From: JADJLQ01 sp038251405
GTDB taxonomy: Bacteria; Bacteroidota; Bacteroidia; Chitinophagales; Saprospiraceae
Assembly: GCA_038251405.1 (NCBI GenBank)
Contig: JBBSBH010000003.1
Coordinates: 1 to 64,000 of the forward strand
Direction of reading: 5' to 3'
Length of the DNA: 64,000 bases
Below the pieces are notes generated by a model. The model was not told the origin of the DNA and searched no databases. It worked only from the letters and a program-made list of their open reading frames with translations. Shown here in pieces: positions 7,054-16,440 of this stretch (positions are counted from its first letter, which is position 1; the number at the start of each line of letters is the position of its first letter). Position numbers and translations under genes: made by a program.

Positions 7054-9834
7054 TTAAAAGAACTGCTCAATAAAAAAACTGAAAGTATTCCTTTGTCGGT
7101 TTATTACTTTATCAAGATCCAAAGGATGATTATATCTTACTCCAAATGAAACGGGTGCTACATTGAGCAGATTAAGATCAAATAGTAATTCAGTTCCAAT
7201 AGTTCGGTAGTGGATAGCAAATTTTCGGGTATTATTTGAAATTTGATATTGTGCGGATTCAAAAAATAGCCTGGAGCGCAATCTTTTTAGAAAAAATAGT
7301 CCATTAATGCCCATATCAGGGTATACTACCGGAAAATGATAAGCAGCTCTAAACCATAACGAATGATCACTTGAAAAGGAATGATATCCTCTGATAAAAG
7401 TAGATCTATTGGAAAATCGATATGGATCTTGTAAAGATTGTCTATTGTAATCCGCTTGCATTTCTACAACATCATTTCTAAAAACTCCCGGTAAGTGAAC
7501 TTCTGAGAGGATACTGATATTATTTGCCTTGTTATTGATTGATTGATTCCATTGAAGATCTACTGATTGTAACCATCTGGAATTAACCTGCTGGCTAGCT
7601 CTTATCCTTTGATTGCTTAGTTGAATTCCGGATCGAATAAATTTGGTATTCTGATAATTTATTCGGTCTCCAATTTTATAATCCGGCATATAAATTCCAA
7701 ATTGAAAATAGGGCTGAATCGATGAGATCAGATTTCCATGATATATCTGCCAGGGAATGTATGCACCAAGTCTAAGCCCTGTCTCGTTCCATCGGATGCT
7801 ATCTTTTAGAGGATTAGAGATTTTACTAATGCTTCTTCCAAAGGTTTGACTGACGGTACCGGTAAAAACAATATATGAAGCACCTATGGCCACACCCATT
7901 CCCACAGCATTGGCTTTATCAGACGGTAGATATTCATAAGATAGGCTGCTTTGTATTGTATTCAGGACATTGCGGCCTTTGATGCTAAAGACATTTCCAT
8001 TTGATTCCGGATCTAATGACCAATTATAAATATGAAATGGATTTTTTAATAATCCAGAAGATAGACTGGGATATTTTGTTTCGCTGGAAAGGTTACTTGT
8101 TAGTCCAATCATCCTCGTTTCAGGAGAGCTCAGATTGATTTTAAAAATATCAGTAGGGATAAAATGGCAATCGGTGAGCTGCTTAGTTCGTATTTCTATT
8201 CCTCCCGAGGTTTGCAAATTATACAACAGCTCTCCATTCCGAATACTAAATTGTTGGATTCCAATACTGCTATTCGTGATTTGATATGCCTTTTGAGTTC
8301 CCAGATCCAATGCATATATATTATCTATTCCTCCAATATCTGAACTAAAATAAATAGTATCCTTTTGAACGAAAATATTGGTAATGACTGCCGGGATTGC
8401 GGTAGTTATGGGTAATGCATTGTAATTTTTTAAATCATATTTTACAATATCAGAATATCCGTGATCCCGGATTACAGATACTATTTCATCATCATTTTCT
8501 AAAAAGGTTGGAAAGCTGGGCCATTGCCCTTCCACCATCGGTATAGTATGTTTTATTTCACCTTTTATATTAAGTACGATCACATTTGATTTTAACGAGG
8601 GGAGGTATTCCACGCATGCTATCAAATCCCCCTTATTAGATGGAGTAGGATTGAAATATTTTTGTTTAGCGGATAATCTTCGCTTCTCATTAGATTGCAG
8701 ATCATAGGTCCATATATCAGAATAATCTCGATTTCCCCATCTTGTATCAATCGTAGTTTCAGTCCAGGTAATTAAAGGTTCAGTAAATCCATAGTCAACA
8801 TCATTGGTAATTCCTAAACTGAATAGATTTTTAGTAACTCCATGGTCATAGATTTGAAGCGTTGGGATTTTATCTCTTGAAGATTCCAGATATAATAATG
8901 CTCCATGGTTCAATCTATAGGGAGTCTTGTAATTTCTCACTGTATTTTTTTTACTATTACCAATTAACAGGGAGTCTTTGTATTTTTCTGAGGGGTCTGA
9001 GGTGAATTCTTTAGTAGCGATTTCGTATAATTCACTTGGGGTAAGGCCAGTATATTTTTTTAATGATGATTTGAAAGAAAATAATAGTGATGAATTGTAT
9101 TTGACGGCATCTTTGAAAATGGTCCTCCATGCCTGGTCACCATAATAATCATATACATACTTTACCATAGGATATCCATAGACATATTGATTGGGTACTA
9201 AAGATTTGAATGATCCATTTCTTGATTTCATATATGACCAATGTATACCATCAATATCTAAAGACCGAAATGGCATTTCAAATGATGCTAATCTGCCCCT
9301 GCCCGCATGAGTATATTTAGTCTCTGCATAGACAGCGTCACCTTCTGAAAACCAGGATGGGGTTACAATTCCTTCTGAAACTCCCCAGGCTCCTTCACCA
9401 AAAAGGGTATATAAAACTTTGTTTATACCCACACGGGAATTCATAGCTTGTTTTACATGCCGGTATTCATGTATGGCTAAGGCTTCTGACCAATCAATAG
9501 GCCCAAGAATGTAAGGATCGTGCGGAGGGCTTAAATAATATTCTGACAAAAAAGGCGCTATGCCTACATAGCCATTTGAATTAGTCGTTTGATTTTGTAA
9601 AATGATATTTATTTTGAAATTCCGAGTGCCCAGGGTAGAGTCATCTGCATAGATCCTTTCTATGGTATTGGCTACATGATTTGCTGTAGCATAAATGGAT
9701 GCAGGGAAAATAAAATTCGCCTGAGTAGTTTTTATCATCTGCCATTGAAGACCTATCGGGTGATCTGAAAACCCTTCCTGACCTACCCCTTTTAATGCGC
9801 TGAAGCAACAAAATATAATCAGAATGGATCGCAT
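7054..9834 (-). CDS. Secreted metallopeptidase-like, beta-propeller and outer-membrane barrel protein
   Basis: A 926-residue exported protein with three parts. After a signal peptide (cleavage near VGQ, residue 18) comes a gluzincin-like region with HEYRH (about residue 127), the HExxH zinc motif, and a likely third ligand Glu in WFSEGDAVYAE. Residues about 290-560 contain WD40/TolB-like propeller strands such as FNPTPSNKGDLIACVEY and PSFPTFLENDDEIV. The last 300 residues alternate hydrophobic and polar residues and end in FFIEQFF, a terminal aromatic typical of outer-membrane beta barrels. Homologues are often annotated as TolB-like, but the layout is that of a surface protease-like protein anchored by its own barrel. 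Substrate unknown. It converges with trkA, with stop codons five bases apart. Confidence 0.7.
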   Translation of the reverse strand: MRSILIIFCCFSALKGVGQEGFSDHPIGLQWQMIKTTQANFIFPASIYATANHVANTIERIYADDSTLGTRNFKINIILQNQTTNSNGYVGIAPFLSEYYLSPPHDPYILGPIDWSEALAIHEYRHVKQAMNSRVGINKVLYTLFGEGAWGVSEGIVTPSWFSEGDAVYAETKYTHAGRGRLASFEMPFRSLDIDGIHWSYMKSRNGSFKSLVPNQYVYGYPMVKYVYDYYGDQAWRTIFKDAVKYNSSLLFSFKSSLKKYTGLTPSELYEIATKEFTSDPSEKYKDSLLIGNSKKNTVRNYKTPYRLNHGALLYLESSRDKIPTLQIYDHGVTKNLFSLGITNDVDYGFTEPLITWTETTIDTRWGNRDYSDIWTYDLQSNEKRRLSAKQKYFNPTPSNKGDLIACVEYLPSLKSNVIVLNIKGEIKHTIPMVEGQWPSFPTFLENDDEIVSVIRDHGYSDIVKYDLKNYNALPITTAIPAVITNIFVQKDTIYFSSDIGGIDNIYALDLGTQKAYQITNSSIGIQQFSIRNGELLYNLQTSGGIEIRTKQLTDCHFIPTDIFKINLSSPETRMIGLTSNLSSETKYPSLSSGLLKNPFHIYNWSLDPESNGNVFSIKGRNVLNTIQSSLSYEYLPSDKANAVGMGVAIGASYIVFTGTVSQTFGRSISKISNPLKDSIRWNETGLRLGAYIPWQIYHGNLISSIQPYFQFGIYMPDYKIGDRINYQNTKFIRSGIQLSNQRIRASQQVNSRWLQSVDLQWNQSINNKANNISILSEVHLPGVFRNDVVEMQADYNRQSLQDPYRFSNRSTFIRGYHSFSSDHSLWFRAAYHFPVVYPDMGINGLFFLKRLRSRLFFESAQYQISNNTRKFAIHYRTIGTELLFDLNLLNVAPVSFGVRYNHPLDLDKVINRQRNTFSFFIEQFF

Positions 9835-9855
9835 AGCAATAATAGAACTTTCTTC

Positions 9856-11031
9856 TTAATTCAACATTTCATATATGCCGGCAATGCCCTGGCCGCCACC
9901 TACACAAGCGGTGACCATTCCATATTTCAAGTTTCGTCTTTGCATTTCGTGAAATAACTGTGTAGATAGTTTAGCACCGGTACAACCTAACGGGTGACCT
10001 AATGCGATAGCACCTCCGTTAACATTTACAATATCCGGATCGAGATGTGCCTCCTGGATCACAGCCAAAGCTTGAGCTGCGAATGCTTCATTTAGTTCTA
10101 TTAATTGAATGTCATCAAGTTTTAGTCCCCCTTGTTTGAGTGCCTTAGGGATAGCTGCACAGGGCCCGATACCCATAATGATTGGTTCCACGCCCGCTAC
10201 ATCGCAGGATACCAGCCTGGCGATTGGCTTCAGGTTTAGCTCCTTCATTTTTTCTTCACTCATTACCAGAACGAAAGCAGCACCATCAGATGTTTGGGAA
10301 GAATTGCCTGCAGTCACGGACCCATTCATCGCAAATACGGCAGGCAATTTTGCTAATGCTTGTAAGGTGGTATCTTTTCGTACACCTTCATCGGTATCCA
10401 CTACAAATGATTTCTCTACTCTTTTGTTATTCTGTACACTGATTTCCTTTACATCTATCGGTAAAATTTCATCTTTAAATTTTCCGGAAGCTATTGCATG
10501 GGCCGCTTTTTGGTGAGAATGCAAGGAAAATTCATCAGCTTGCTCACGGCTAATATTATATTTTTTAGAAACAGCTTCTGCTGTTAGTCCCATGCCCACT
10601 ACATAATCCGGGGTATCCAAAGCTACTTTATAACTTGGCGCAAGTTTATATCCTGTCATGGGGATCATACTCATGCTTTCTGTACCTCCTGCAATTATGC
10701 AATCAGCCATACCTGCCCTTATTTTAGCAACGGCTATGGCAATAGCTTCCAGCCCACTTGCACAATATCTGTTAATTATAAATCCTGGGATGTCTTTGCC
10801 TAAAGCTCTTAAAGATATTTGTCTGCCCATTTGCAGGCCTTGTTCACCTTCGGGGTTTGCACAACCTACAATCACATCATTTACAGACTTAGGGTCCAAT
10901 CCCGGAACAGCGTTCATTATTGACTTTATCACCTCAATGGCCAGATCATCTGATCTATAAAATCTAAAAACGCCTTTGCCAGCTTTGCCTACTGCTGTTC
11001 TTTTAGCTGCTACTATATACGCTTCTTTCAT
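9856..11031 (-). CDS. fadA: Acetyl-CoA acyltransferase (3-ketoacyl-CoA thiolase)
   Basis: Catalyses the thiolytic last step of fatty-acid beta-oxidation, releasing acetyl-CoA. The acyl-accepting Cys90 lies in NRYCASGLEAI, the general-base His346 in GHPLGCTGAK and the second active Cys376 in CVGGGQG. At 391 residues it has normal family length. A longer frame reaches 11106 but would overlap the upstream gene, and the ATG at 11031 gives the canonical N-terminus MKEAYIVAAKRTAVG. It follows the fadN-type gene by 46 bases on the same strand, so the two enzymes of the cycle are made together, the same gene order as fadN-fadA in Bacillus. Confidence 0.93.
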   Translation of the reverse strand: MKEAYIVAAKRTAVGKAGKGVFRFYRSDDLAIEVIKSIMNAVPGLDPKSVNDVIVGCANPEGEQGLQMGRQISLRALGKDIPGFIINRYCASGLEAIAIAVAKIRAGMADCIIAGGTESMSMIPMTGYKLAPSYKVALDTPDYVVGMGLTAEAVSKKYNISREQADEFSLHSHQKAAHAIASGKFKDEILPIDVKEISVQNNKRVEKSFVVDTDEGVRKDTTLQALAKLPAVFAMNGSVTAGNSSQTSDGAAFVLVMSEEKMKELNLKPIARLVSCDVAGVEPIIMGIGPCAAIPKALKQGGLKLDDIQLIELNEAFAAQALAVIQEAHLDPDIVNVNGGAIALGHPLGCTGAKLSTQLFHEMQRRNLKYGMVTACVGGGQGIAGIYEMLN

Positions 11032-11077
11032 TTTATACTTTTTTTGAAATAATGATTTAAAGTTTTGATATATTGGT

Positions 11078-13462
11078 TTAGTTTCTGAGTGGTTTATTGT
11101 TTTCAAGCATGTACTGAATTCTCTCCAACGTTTTTTGTTCGCCTAATAAGCTTAAGAATGCTTCACGCTCCACATCCAGTAAATATTGTTCACTCACTTT
11201 TTGAGGGGCACTCAAGTCACCACCACATAACACCCATGCAGCTTTTTTTGCAATTTTAATATCGTGCTCGGAAGCATAGTGTCCTAATAATAAACTATGG
11301 GCTGCAATATATAATGCACCTAAGCCTTCCTGACCTAAAACCATGATGTCTTCTCTGGGAACAGGCATCGTGTAGCCGTCTGCAAGTTCGAGGACTTTAG
11401 CTTTGGCTTCAGCAATATTTCTGTCCTGATTCAATACTACATGATCTTTATTTTTCAAAAGATAGCCCAATCCAAATGCTTCTTGTGCAGAAGTAGCTAC
11501 AGAAGCCATGGCAATTGTTTTGAATTTTTCTATTATTGTTGGAATCATCACATCACCTTCAAAGAATGAATCAGAAGCGCGTACAGCAAATTCTTTAGTA
11601 CCACCACCTCCTGGTATCAATCCTACGCCTGCTTCTACTAATCCGATATATGATTCGGCTGAACACATGGCAGCATCGCAATGCATCAGCGTCTCGCATC
11701 CGCCACCAAAAACATAACCTTGGGTAGCAGCTACCACTGGTATTTTGGAGTACCTGCATCGCATCGTGGTATCCTGAAAAGTCTTTACCGCCAGATTGAG
11801 TTCATCCCATTCTTGTTGAAATGCCAACATACCGATCATCATCAGGTTTGCTCCAACGGAAAAGTTTTTTCCATGATTACCAATTACAATTCCTTTCCAG
11901 CCTTCATCTTCTGCGATACGAATACTTTCTAATAACCCTTTAACTACACCTTCTCCTATGGTATTCGCTTTGCTTCTGAATTCATAGCAAAGTACACCAT
12001 CTCCAATATCATACAATGCAGCGTCGGGATTTTGATAAACTAAAGGTTTCGAAATGGCGGCCAGATTAACCAGTGATGCTCTACCGGGTATAGGAATATA
12101 GGATTTGGAATTTAAGTCGTAAACCTTTATTCCATTTTCTTTTTTATAGAAAGATTCTTTGCCTTCGGCGAGCATTTCTTTTACCCATGAAGCTACCTGG
12201 TGACCATTGAATTCAGCCAATTCAATGCCTTTCTTTATACCAATGACATCCCAGTATTCAAAAGGCCCCAGATCCCAGGCAAACCCTGCTTTTAAGGCAT
12301 CATCTATGCTGTACAGATTATCGCTGATCTCCGGTATTCTATTTGATACATAGGCAAAAAGCCCAGCTAATGACTTGGTAATCAATTGTGCTCCAGCATC
12401 ATCCATGGTGATCATTGCCTTGAGTCTTGGAGCCAGATCGTCTGTTTGCCTGGAGACACCTAATGATGCCAATTGTACTTTTGCTGGCTTTTCATATTCT
12501 TTGGTTTTTAGATTTAGACTTAAGATGATACTTTTACCGGAGGTATCTTTCTCATCGGATTTGAAGTAAAATCCTTTTCCTGATTTATTACCCAGCCATT
12601 TGTTTTCTACTAAATGTTTTAAATAATCCGGTATTTCTAACTGATGTATTTGCTCATCAGCGGGACAATTTTTTTGAATTCCTTCTATCACTTTCACTGC
12701 CGTATCTAAGCCAACCAAATCGGTTAATCTAAATGTTCCGGTATTTGGTCTTCCCATGGCCGGACCGGTGAGTTTGTCCACTGTATTAATGTCTAATCCG
12801 AGTTCATCGGTGAGCTGAAATATTTTAGACATAGCATACACACCAATTCTATTAGCTATAAAAGCCGGAGTATCCTTACATCGTACGGTTCTTTTTCCCA
12901 AATGGATATCTCCAAAATGCATGAAAAAGTCTATCACTTCTTGTTTAGTATGCTGGGTAGGAATGATTTCCAGTAATCTTAAATACCGGGGTGGGTTGAA
13001 AAAGTGAGTTCCTAAAAAATGTGCTTTAAAATCATCACTTCTGCCCTCAGCCATCATATGAATAGGGATACCGGATGTATTACTGCTAATAAGTGTGCCG
13101 GGCTTTCTATATTTCTCAACCTTTTCGAATAAAGAATTCTTGATATCAAGTCGCTCTACAATTACTTCTATTATCCAGTCGCATGCACTGATTACCGGAA
13201 GATCATCCTCAAAGTTTCCTGTTTTTATATTGACTGCAAAATCTTTTTGATAGAGTGGGGCAGGTTTAGATTTTATTGAATTCGATAAAGCAGTCTCTAC
13301 TATTTTATTTCTTGCTTTTTTATTAGATTTTTCGGCTTCGGTTAAATCTGGTGGCACCATGTCTAACATCCACACTTGAAACCCGCAATTGGCTAAATGA
13401 CAAGCGATTCCACTACCCATCACGCCAGATCCCAATACAGCTACTTTATTAATTCTATACAT
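11078..13462 (-). CDS. fadN: Bifunctional 3-hydroxyacyl-CoA dehydrogenase / enoyl-CoA hydratase (FadN type)
   Basis: Carries out the two middle steps of beta-oxidation: hydration of enoyl-CoA and NAD-dependent oxidation of the 3-hydroxyacyl-CoA. The order of domains is dehydrogenase first: Rossmann motif AVLGSGVMGSGIA at residue 9, then HFFNPPRYLRLLEII near 155, a C-terminal HAD domain to about 420, and the crotonase domain about 475-680 with the oxyanion-hole segment GKNFSVGANL and the catalytic Glu segments GGGCETLMHCD and GLVEAGVGLIPGG. This order and the 794-residue length match Bacillus FadN rather than E. coli FadB, which has the domains reversed. A perfect -7 box lies 20 bases upstream of the ATG. 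Confidence 0.92.
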   Translation of the reverse strand: MYRINKVAVLGSGVMGSGIACHLANCGFQVWMLDMVPPDLTEAEKSNKKARNKIVETALSNSIKSKPAPLYQKDFAVNIKTGNFEDDLPVISACDWIIEVIVERLDIKNSLFEKVEKYRKPGTLISSNTSGIPIHMMAEGRSDDFKAHFLGTHFFNPPRYLRLLEIIPTQHTKQEVIDFFMHFGDIHLGKRTVRCKDTPAFIANRIGVYAMSKIFQLTDELGLDINTVDKLTGPAMGRPNTGTFRLTDLVGLDTAVKVIEGIQKNCPADEQIHQLEIPDYLKHLVENKWLGNKSGKGFYFKSDEKDTSGKSIILSLNLKTKEYEKPAKVQLASLGVSRQTDDLAPRLKAMITMDDAGAQLITKSLAGLFAYVSNRIPEISDNLYSIDDALKAGFAWDLGPFEYWDVIGIKKGIELAEFNGHQVASWVKEMLAEGKESFYKKENGIKVYDLNSKSYIPIPGRASLVNLAAISKPLVYQNPDAALYDIGDGVLCYEFRSKANTIGEGVVKGLLESIRIAEDEGWKGIVIGNHGKNFSVGANLMMIGMLAFQQEWDELNLAVKTFQDTTMRCRYSKIPVVAATQGYVFGGGCETLMHCDAAMCSAESYIGLVEAGVGLIPGGGGTKEFAVRASDSFFEGDVMIPTIIEKFKTIAMASVATSAQEAFGLGYLLKNKDHVVLNQDRNIAEAKAKVLELADGYTMPVPREDIMVLGQEGLGALYIAAHSLLLGHYASEHDIKIAKKAAWVLCGGDLSAPQKVSEQYLLDVEREAFLSLLGEQKTLERIQYMLENNKPLRN

Positions 13463-13481
13463 ATTAAAAGGTCGTTTGACC

Positions 13482-13489
13482 CAAAGTTA
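13482..13489 (-). promoter_or_regulatory. Promoter -7 box for fadN-fadA
   Basis: TAACTTTG on the minus strand is a perfect TAnnTTTG Bacteroidota -7 element. Transcription would start near 13475, giving a 5' leader of about 13 bases before the fadN ATG at 13462. No clear -33 TTG at the usual spacing is seen. Confidence 0.55.
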
Positions 13490-13558
13490 GGTTTTATTGC
13501 TGAAACTATTCGTGCAAAACCATGCTTAATTGATCCATGTAGTCTCAATCTTAACCGC

Positions 13559-13566
13559 TATTTTTG
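13559..13566 (+). promoter_or_regulatory. Promoter -7 box for mqnC
   Basis: TATTTTTG is a perfect TAnnTTTG element ending six bases before an ATG at 13573. The predicted transcription start falls on or next to the start codon, so the message would be leaderless or carry a leader of about six bases if the ATG at 13579 is used. Confidence 0.6.
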
Positions 13567-13572
13567 CGATCG

Positions 13573-14715
13573 ATGGAAATGAGTTATCTGTATCAAAAAG
13601 CTATGCATCAGGAGTGGTTGAGCATAGAGGAAGGGGCATACCTTTTCAGACATGCACCTTTGGCAGATCTGATGACTATAGGTAATGCTTTGAGACAGAA
13701 ACAAGTGCCTGGTAATAAAGTTACCTGGATTATTGATCGGAATAGCAATACTACCAATGTATGTGTGGCAAATTGTAAGTTTTGCAATTTTTATCGGGTG
13801 CCAGGACATAAAGATTCTTACATTACTTCTATAGAGACCTATCGTCAGAAAATTGATGAGTTGTTCAGTTATGGTGGCGAACAATTGCTTCTTCAGGGAG
13901 GTCATCACCCAGATCTTGGTTTGGATTATTATGCATCTTTATTCAGAGAATTAAAAGGCATCTATCCAAATTTAAAACTTCATGCTCTTGGTCCACCGGA
14001 GATAGCTCACATCGCTAAAATTTCAGGGACCAGTCACACGGTTACTTTGCAAACTTTGAAAGATGCTGGTCTTGATTCATTTCCCGGAGCTGGTGCAGAA
14101 ATATTAGTTGATCGGGTTCGACACCTCATTGCAAAAGGAAAATGCCTTACTGATGAATGGCTGGATGTCATGAGAGTGGCGCATAAATTACAGTTGACTA
14201 CTTCAGCTACTATGATGTTTGGAACAGTAGAAACAATCGAAGAGAGAATGGAGCACCTGGCCAGAATAAGGGAAGTGCAATCTGAGAAGCCTGCCAATGC
14301 TGTTGGATTTTTAGCTTTTATACCATGGCCATTTCAAGATGAAGGAACACTGTTGCAAAAAATAAATCGAGCCGAAAATAATTGTACCCCTGATGAATAC
14401 ATTCGAATGATTGCCCTGAGTAGAATCATGTTGCCAAATGTGAGAAATATTCAGGCCTCGTGGCTTACTGTAGGAAAAGCCGTAGCGCAACTTTGTTTAC
14501 ATGCAGGGGCAAATGATATGGGTAGTATCATGATAGAGGAAAATGTAGTAAGTGCTGCAGGGGCACCCTATAGATTTACAGCAAGCGGTATCCAGGAAGC
14601 CATCAGAGAAGCAGGTTATATACCCCAATTAAGAGATCAACAATATGTAGAAAGAAAAATGCCCAGGATAATAACCGAGCAAACTGATATCCCCATTCAC
14701 ATGAAGGTGAATTAA
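13573..14715 (+). CDS. mqnC: Cyclic dehypoxanthinyl futalosine synthase, radical SAM enzyme
   Basis: A radical SAM enzyme of the futalosine route to menaquinone; it cyclises dehypoxanthine futalosine. The cluster-binding motif is CVANCKFC (CxxxCxxC) around residue 60, followed by the Phe/Tyr-rich NFYR. QGGHHPDLGLDYY and FPGAGAEILVDRVR are characteristic of MqnC and separate it from the related MqnE. The length of about 380 residues is normal. A TTG codon at 13564 opens the frame but lies within the promoter -7 box, so the ATG at 13573 (or 13579) is preferred. No other mqn gene is in the window, which fits the usual scattered arrangement. The organism presumably respires with menaquinone. Confidence 0.9.
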   Translation: MEMSYLYQKAMHQEWLSIEEGAYLFRHAPLADLMTIGNALRQKQVPGNKVTWIIDRNSNTTNVCVANCKFCNFYRVPGHKDSYITSIETYRQKIDELFSYGGEQLLLQGGHHPDLGLDYYASLFRELKGIYPNLKLHALGPPEIAHIAKISGTSHTVTLQTLKDAGLDSFPGAGAEILVDRVRHLIAKGKCLTDEWLDVMRVAHKLQLTTSATMMFGTVETIEERMEHLARIREVQSEKPANAVGFLAFIPWPFQDEGTLLQKINRAENNCTPDEYIRMIALSRIMLPNVRNIQASWLTVGKAVAQLCLHAGANDMGSIMIEENVVSAAGAPYRFTASGIQEAIREAGYIPQLRDQQYVERKMPRIITEQTDIPIHMKVN

Positions 14716-14745
14716 AAGTAGATTTTTTTCAATGATGGTAGAATA

Positions 14746-16113
14746 TCACCCAAACACTTCCGATAAGACATCGTTTACTTTACTATGACCATGCACTTTT
14801 ATCTTAAACTTAGATTTAGAAATAGCCTTCATATTATTTTTGGGAATATAAATAGTATTAAATCCTAGTCTTTCAGCTTCCTGGATTCTCTGCTCGATCC
14901 TACTGATAGCCCGAATTTCACCACTAAGCCCAATTTCTCCCGCGAACACCGAATCTTTTGGAATCGGAATATCCTGGAGGGAAGAGACCAGGGCTACCAC
15001 CACCGCAAGGTCTAATGCAGGATCAGCTATCTTTAGGCCACCGGCGATATTCAAAAACACATCATACATAGAGAACTTCAAGCTGCCTCTTTTTTCCAAT
15101 ACAGCTAAGAGCATGCTCAGTCTGCGCAAATCAAAAGTAGTCACAGATCGTTGGGCAGTACCATATATTGCGGTACTTACTAAGGCTTGTACTTCCAGGA
15201 GTAATGGCCTCATACCTTCTAAGGTCGCACATACTACACTGCCACTGAGATTTTCTTCAGTTTGGGAAAGCAGCATTTCTGATGGATTTGAGATTTCCCT
15301 TAATCCATTGGATTGCATCTCATAAATACCAATTTCGTCGGTTGATCCAAAACGATTTTTCCTGGTACGGATGATTCTGTAGGCATGCAAAGCATCACCT
15401 TCAAATTGGAGCACCACATCTACTATATGCTCGAGTACTTTTGGTCCTGCGATAAGACCCTCTTTATTAATATGCCCTATAAGTATAAAAGGTATCCCTG
15501 TGGACTTGGCAAATCTCTGAATTTCAGCCGTACATTCTCTTACCTGGGTGACACTGCCCTGAATGGATTCTATATCAGGCATAGAAAGCGTTTGTATGGA
15601 ATCAATAATTACCAGCTCAGGTTTCAATTCTGTGATTTCAGCAATGACATCGGGCAGATTGGTCTCGGTGAGTACAAATACATTATTTTGTTTAATTCCG
15701 ATCCGATCGGCTCTCATTTTTATCTGTTCTTCGCTTTCTTCGCCAGAGACATAGAGCACTTTTGACTTTATGTTTAGGGCAATCTGCAACATTAAAGTAG
15801 ATTTGCCAATCCCCGGCTGACCCCCAATTAGAATCAAAGAACCTGGTACAATACCCCCCCCTAAAGTTCTGTTAAATTCTCCATCAGGTGTAGTATTCCT
15901 TTTTTCAGCAATTTTTTGAACTGATAATAAAGGAATAGGCCTATTTTGAGGCTTTTGCATCCGAAATTGCTTTTTTAACGTATCTAACTTGGTAGGTGAT
16001 TCAACAATTTCCTCAATATAGGTGTTCCATTCATTGCAAGAAGGGCAATTACCTATCCATTTGGGGCTGTTGGCGCCACAATTAGTGCATGAAAAGACTT
16101 TCTTAAGTTTCAT
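14746..16113 (-). CDS. radA: DNA repair protein RadA
   Basis: RadA (Sms), a RecA-like hexameric helicase that drives branch migration during recombination. The N-terminal zinc finger uses Cys9, Cys12, Cys24 and Cys27 (CTNCGANSPKWIGNCPSC). The Walker A motif is GGQPGIGKST (about residue 97), Walker B is ELVIIDSIQT, the RadA-specific motif is RKNRFGSTDEIG, and the C-terminal third is a Lon protease-like domain without the catalytic pair. Length 455 residues is normal. On the minus strand TATTTATG, one base from the -7 consensus, ends four bases before the ATG. Confidence 0.95.
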   Translation of the reverse strand: MKLKKVFSCTNCGANSPKWIGNCPSCNEWNTYIEEIVESPTKLDTLKKQFRMQKPQNRPIPLLSVQKIAEKRNTTPDGEFNRTLGGGIVPGSLILIGGQPGIGKSTLMLQIALNIKSKVLYVSGEESEEQIKMRADRIGIKQNNVFVLTETNLPDVIAEITELKPELVIIDSIQTLSMPDIESIQGSVTQVRECTAEIQRFAKSTGIPFILIGHINKEGLIAGPKVLEHIVDVVLQFEGDALHAYRIIRTRKNRFGSTDEIGIYEMQSNGLREISNPSEMLLSQTEENLSGSVVCATLEGMRPLLLEVQALVSTAIYGTAQRSVTTFDLRRLSMLLAVLEKRGSLKFSMYDVFLNIAGGLKIADPALDLAVVVALVSSLQDIPIPKDSVFAGEIGLSGEIRAISRIEQRIQEAERLGFNTIYIPKNNMKAISKSKFKIKVHGHSKVNDVLSEVFG

Positions 16114-16152
16114 TGTGCATAAATAGATGTTAATTTTTATAATATTATATTT

Positions 16153-16160
16153 TATTTTTG
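16153..16160 (+). promoter_or_regulatory. Candidate promoter facing the duplicated hairpin element
   Basis: TATTTTTG is a perfect -7 box on the plus strand, divergent from radA, with no protein gene downstream on that strand before 19287. A transcript starting near 16167 would run into the first hairpin at 16278-16319 and be about 150 bases long. Confidence 0.4.
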
Positions 16161-16247
16161 TGACTTTTGTTATTCGTTTTCGTCAAAACATCGTCCTTTC
16201 AATTATAAATTGCAGGATTAAGACATAAGTGAAGGTGTGAAGACACT

Positions 16248-16320
16248 TTTCTAAAGATTTGGTTTTTTGGGGTTTATACAGGGTGCTAGGCTGTTTACCA
16301 GTCTTGGTGCCCTGTTTTTA
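16248..16320 (+). ncRNA. Hairpin element, copy A, 3' part of a possible small RNA
   Basis: A 69-base segment (16248-16316) that recurs at 16368-16436 with a single difference. It consists of CTAAAGATTTGGTTTTTTGG, a short linker, and a long hairpin: ACAGGGTGC (16278-16286) pairs with GGTGCCCTGT, and AGGCTG pairs with CAGTCT around a TTTAC loop. A run of five T follows. The G-T pairs work only if the plus strand is transcribed. No protein gene lies upstream on this strand, so this is either an orphan terminator or the end of a small RNA starting near 16167. Confidence 0.45.
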
Positions 16321-16367
16321 AAAGAAAATTTTAAATTATAGTTATAATATAAATGGGCCAAGGCCTA

Positions 16368-16440
16368 TTTCTAAAGATTTGGTTTTTTGGGGTTTATACA
16401 GGGCGCTAGGCTGTTTACCAGTCTTGGTGCCCTGTTCTTT
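16368..16440 (+). ncRNA. Hairpin element, copy B
   Basis: Second copy of the hairpin element, exactly 120 bases after copy A. The only difference (T at 16284, C at 16404) turns a T-G wobble in the stem into a C-G pair, so the fold is kept. The tail is TTCTTTTT. It ends at the stop codon of the convergent membrane protein gene. No promoter box is obvious immediately upstream. Confidence 0.45.

Noticed and set aside
10109..10516. Long plus-strand frame inside the thiolase gene
   Set aside because: It is antisense to a well-supported thiolase with all active-site motifs and has no family features of its own.
13558..13908. Minus-strand frame of 116 codons over the start of mqnC
   Set aside because: It overlaps the radical SAM motif region of mqnC on the opposite strand and shows no coding features.
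16278..16316. CTGTTTACCAG in the hairpin resembles the 4.5S signal recognition particle RNA
   Set aside because: The 11-base match falls in the hairpin loop and lower stem, but the GGAAG tetraloop region and the AGCAGCCAAGGC strand that follow in 4.5S RNA are absent, so it is not an SRP RNA gene.
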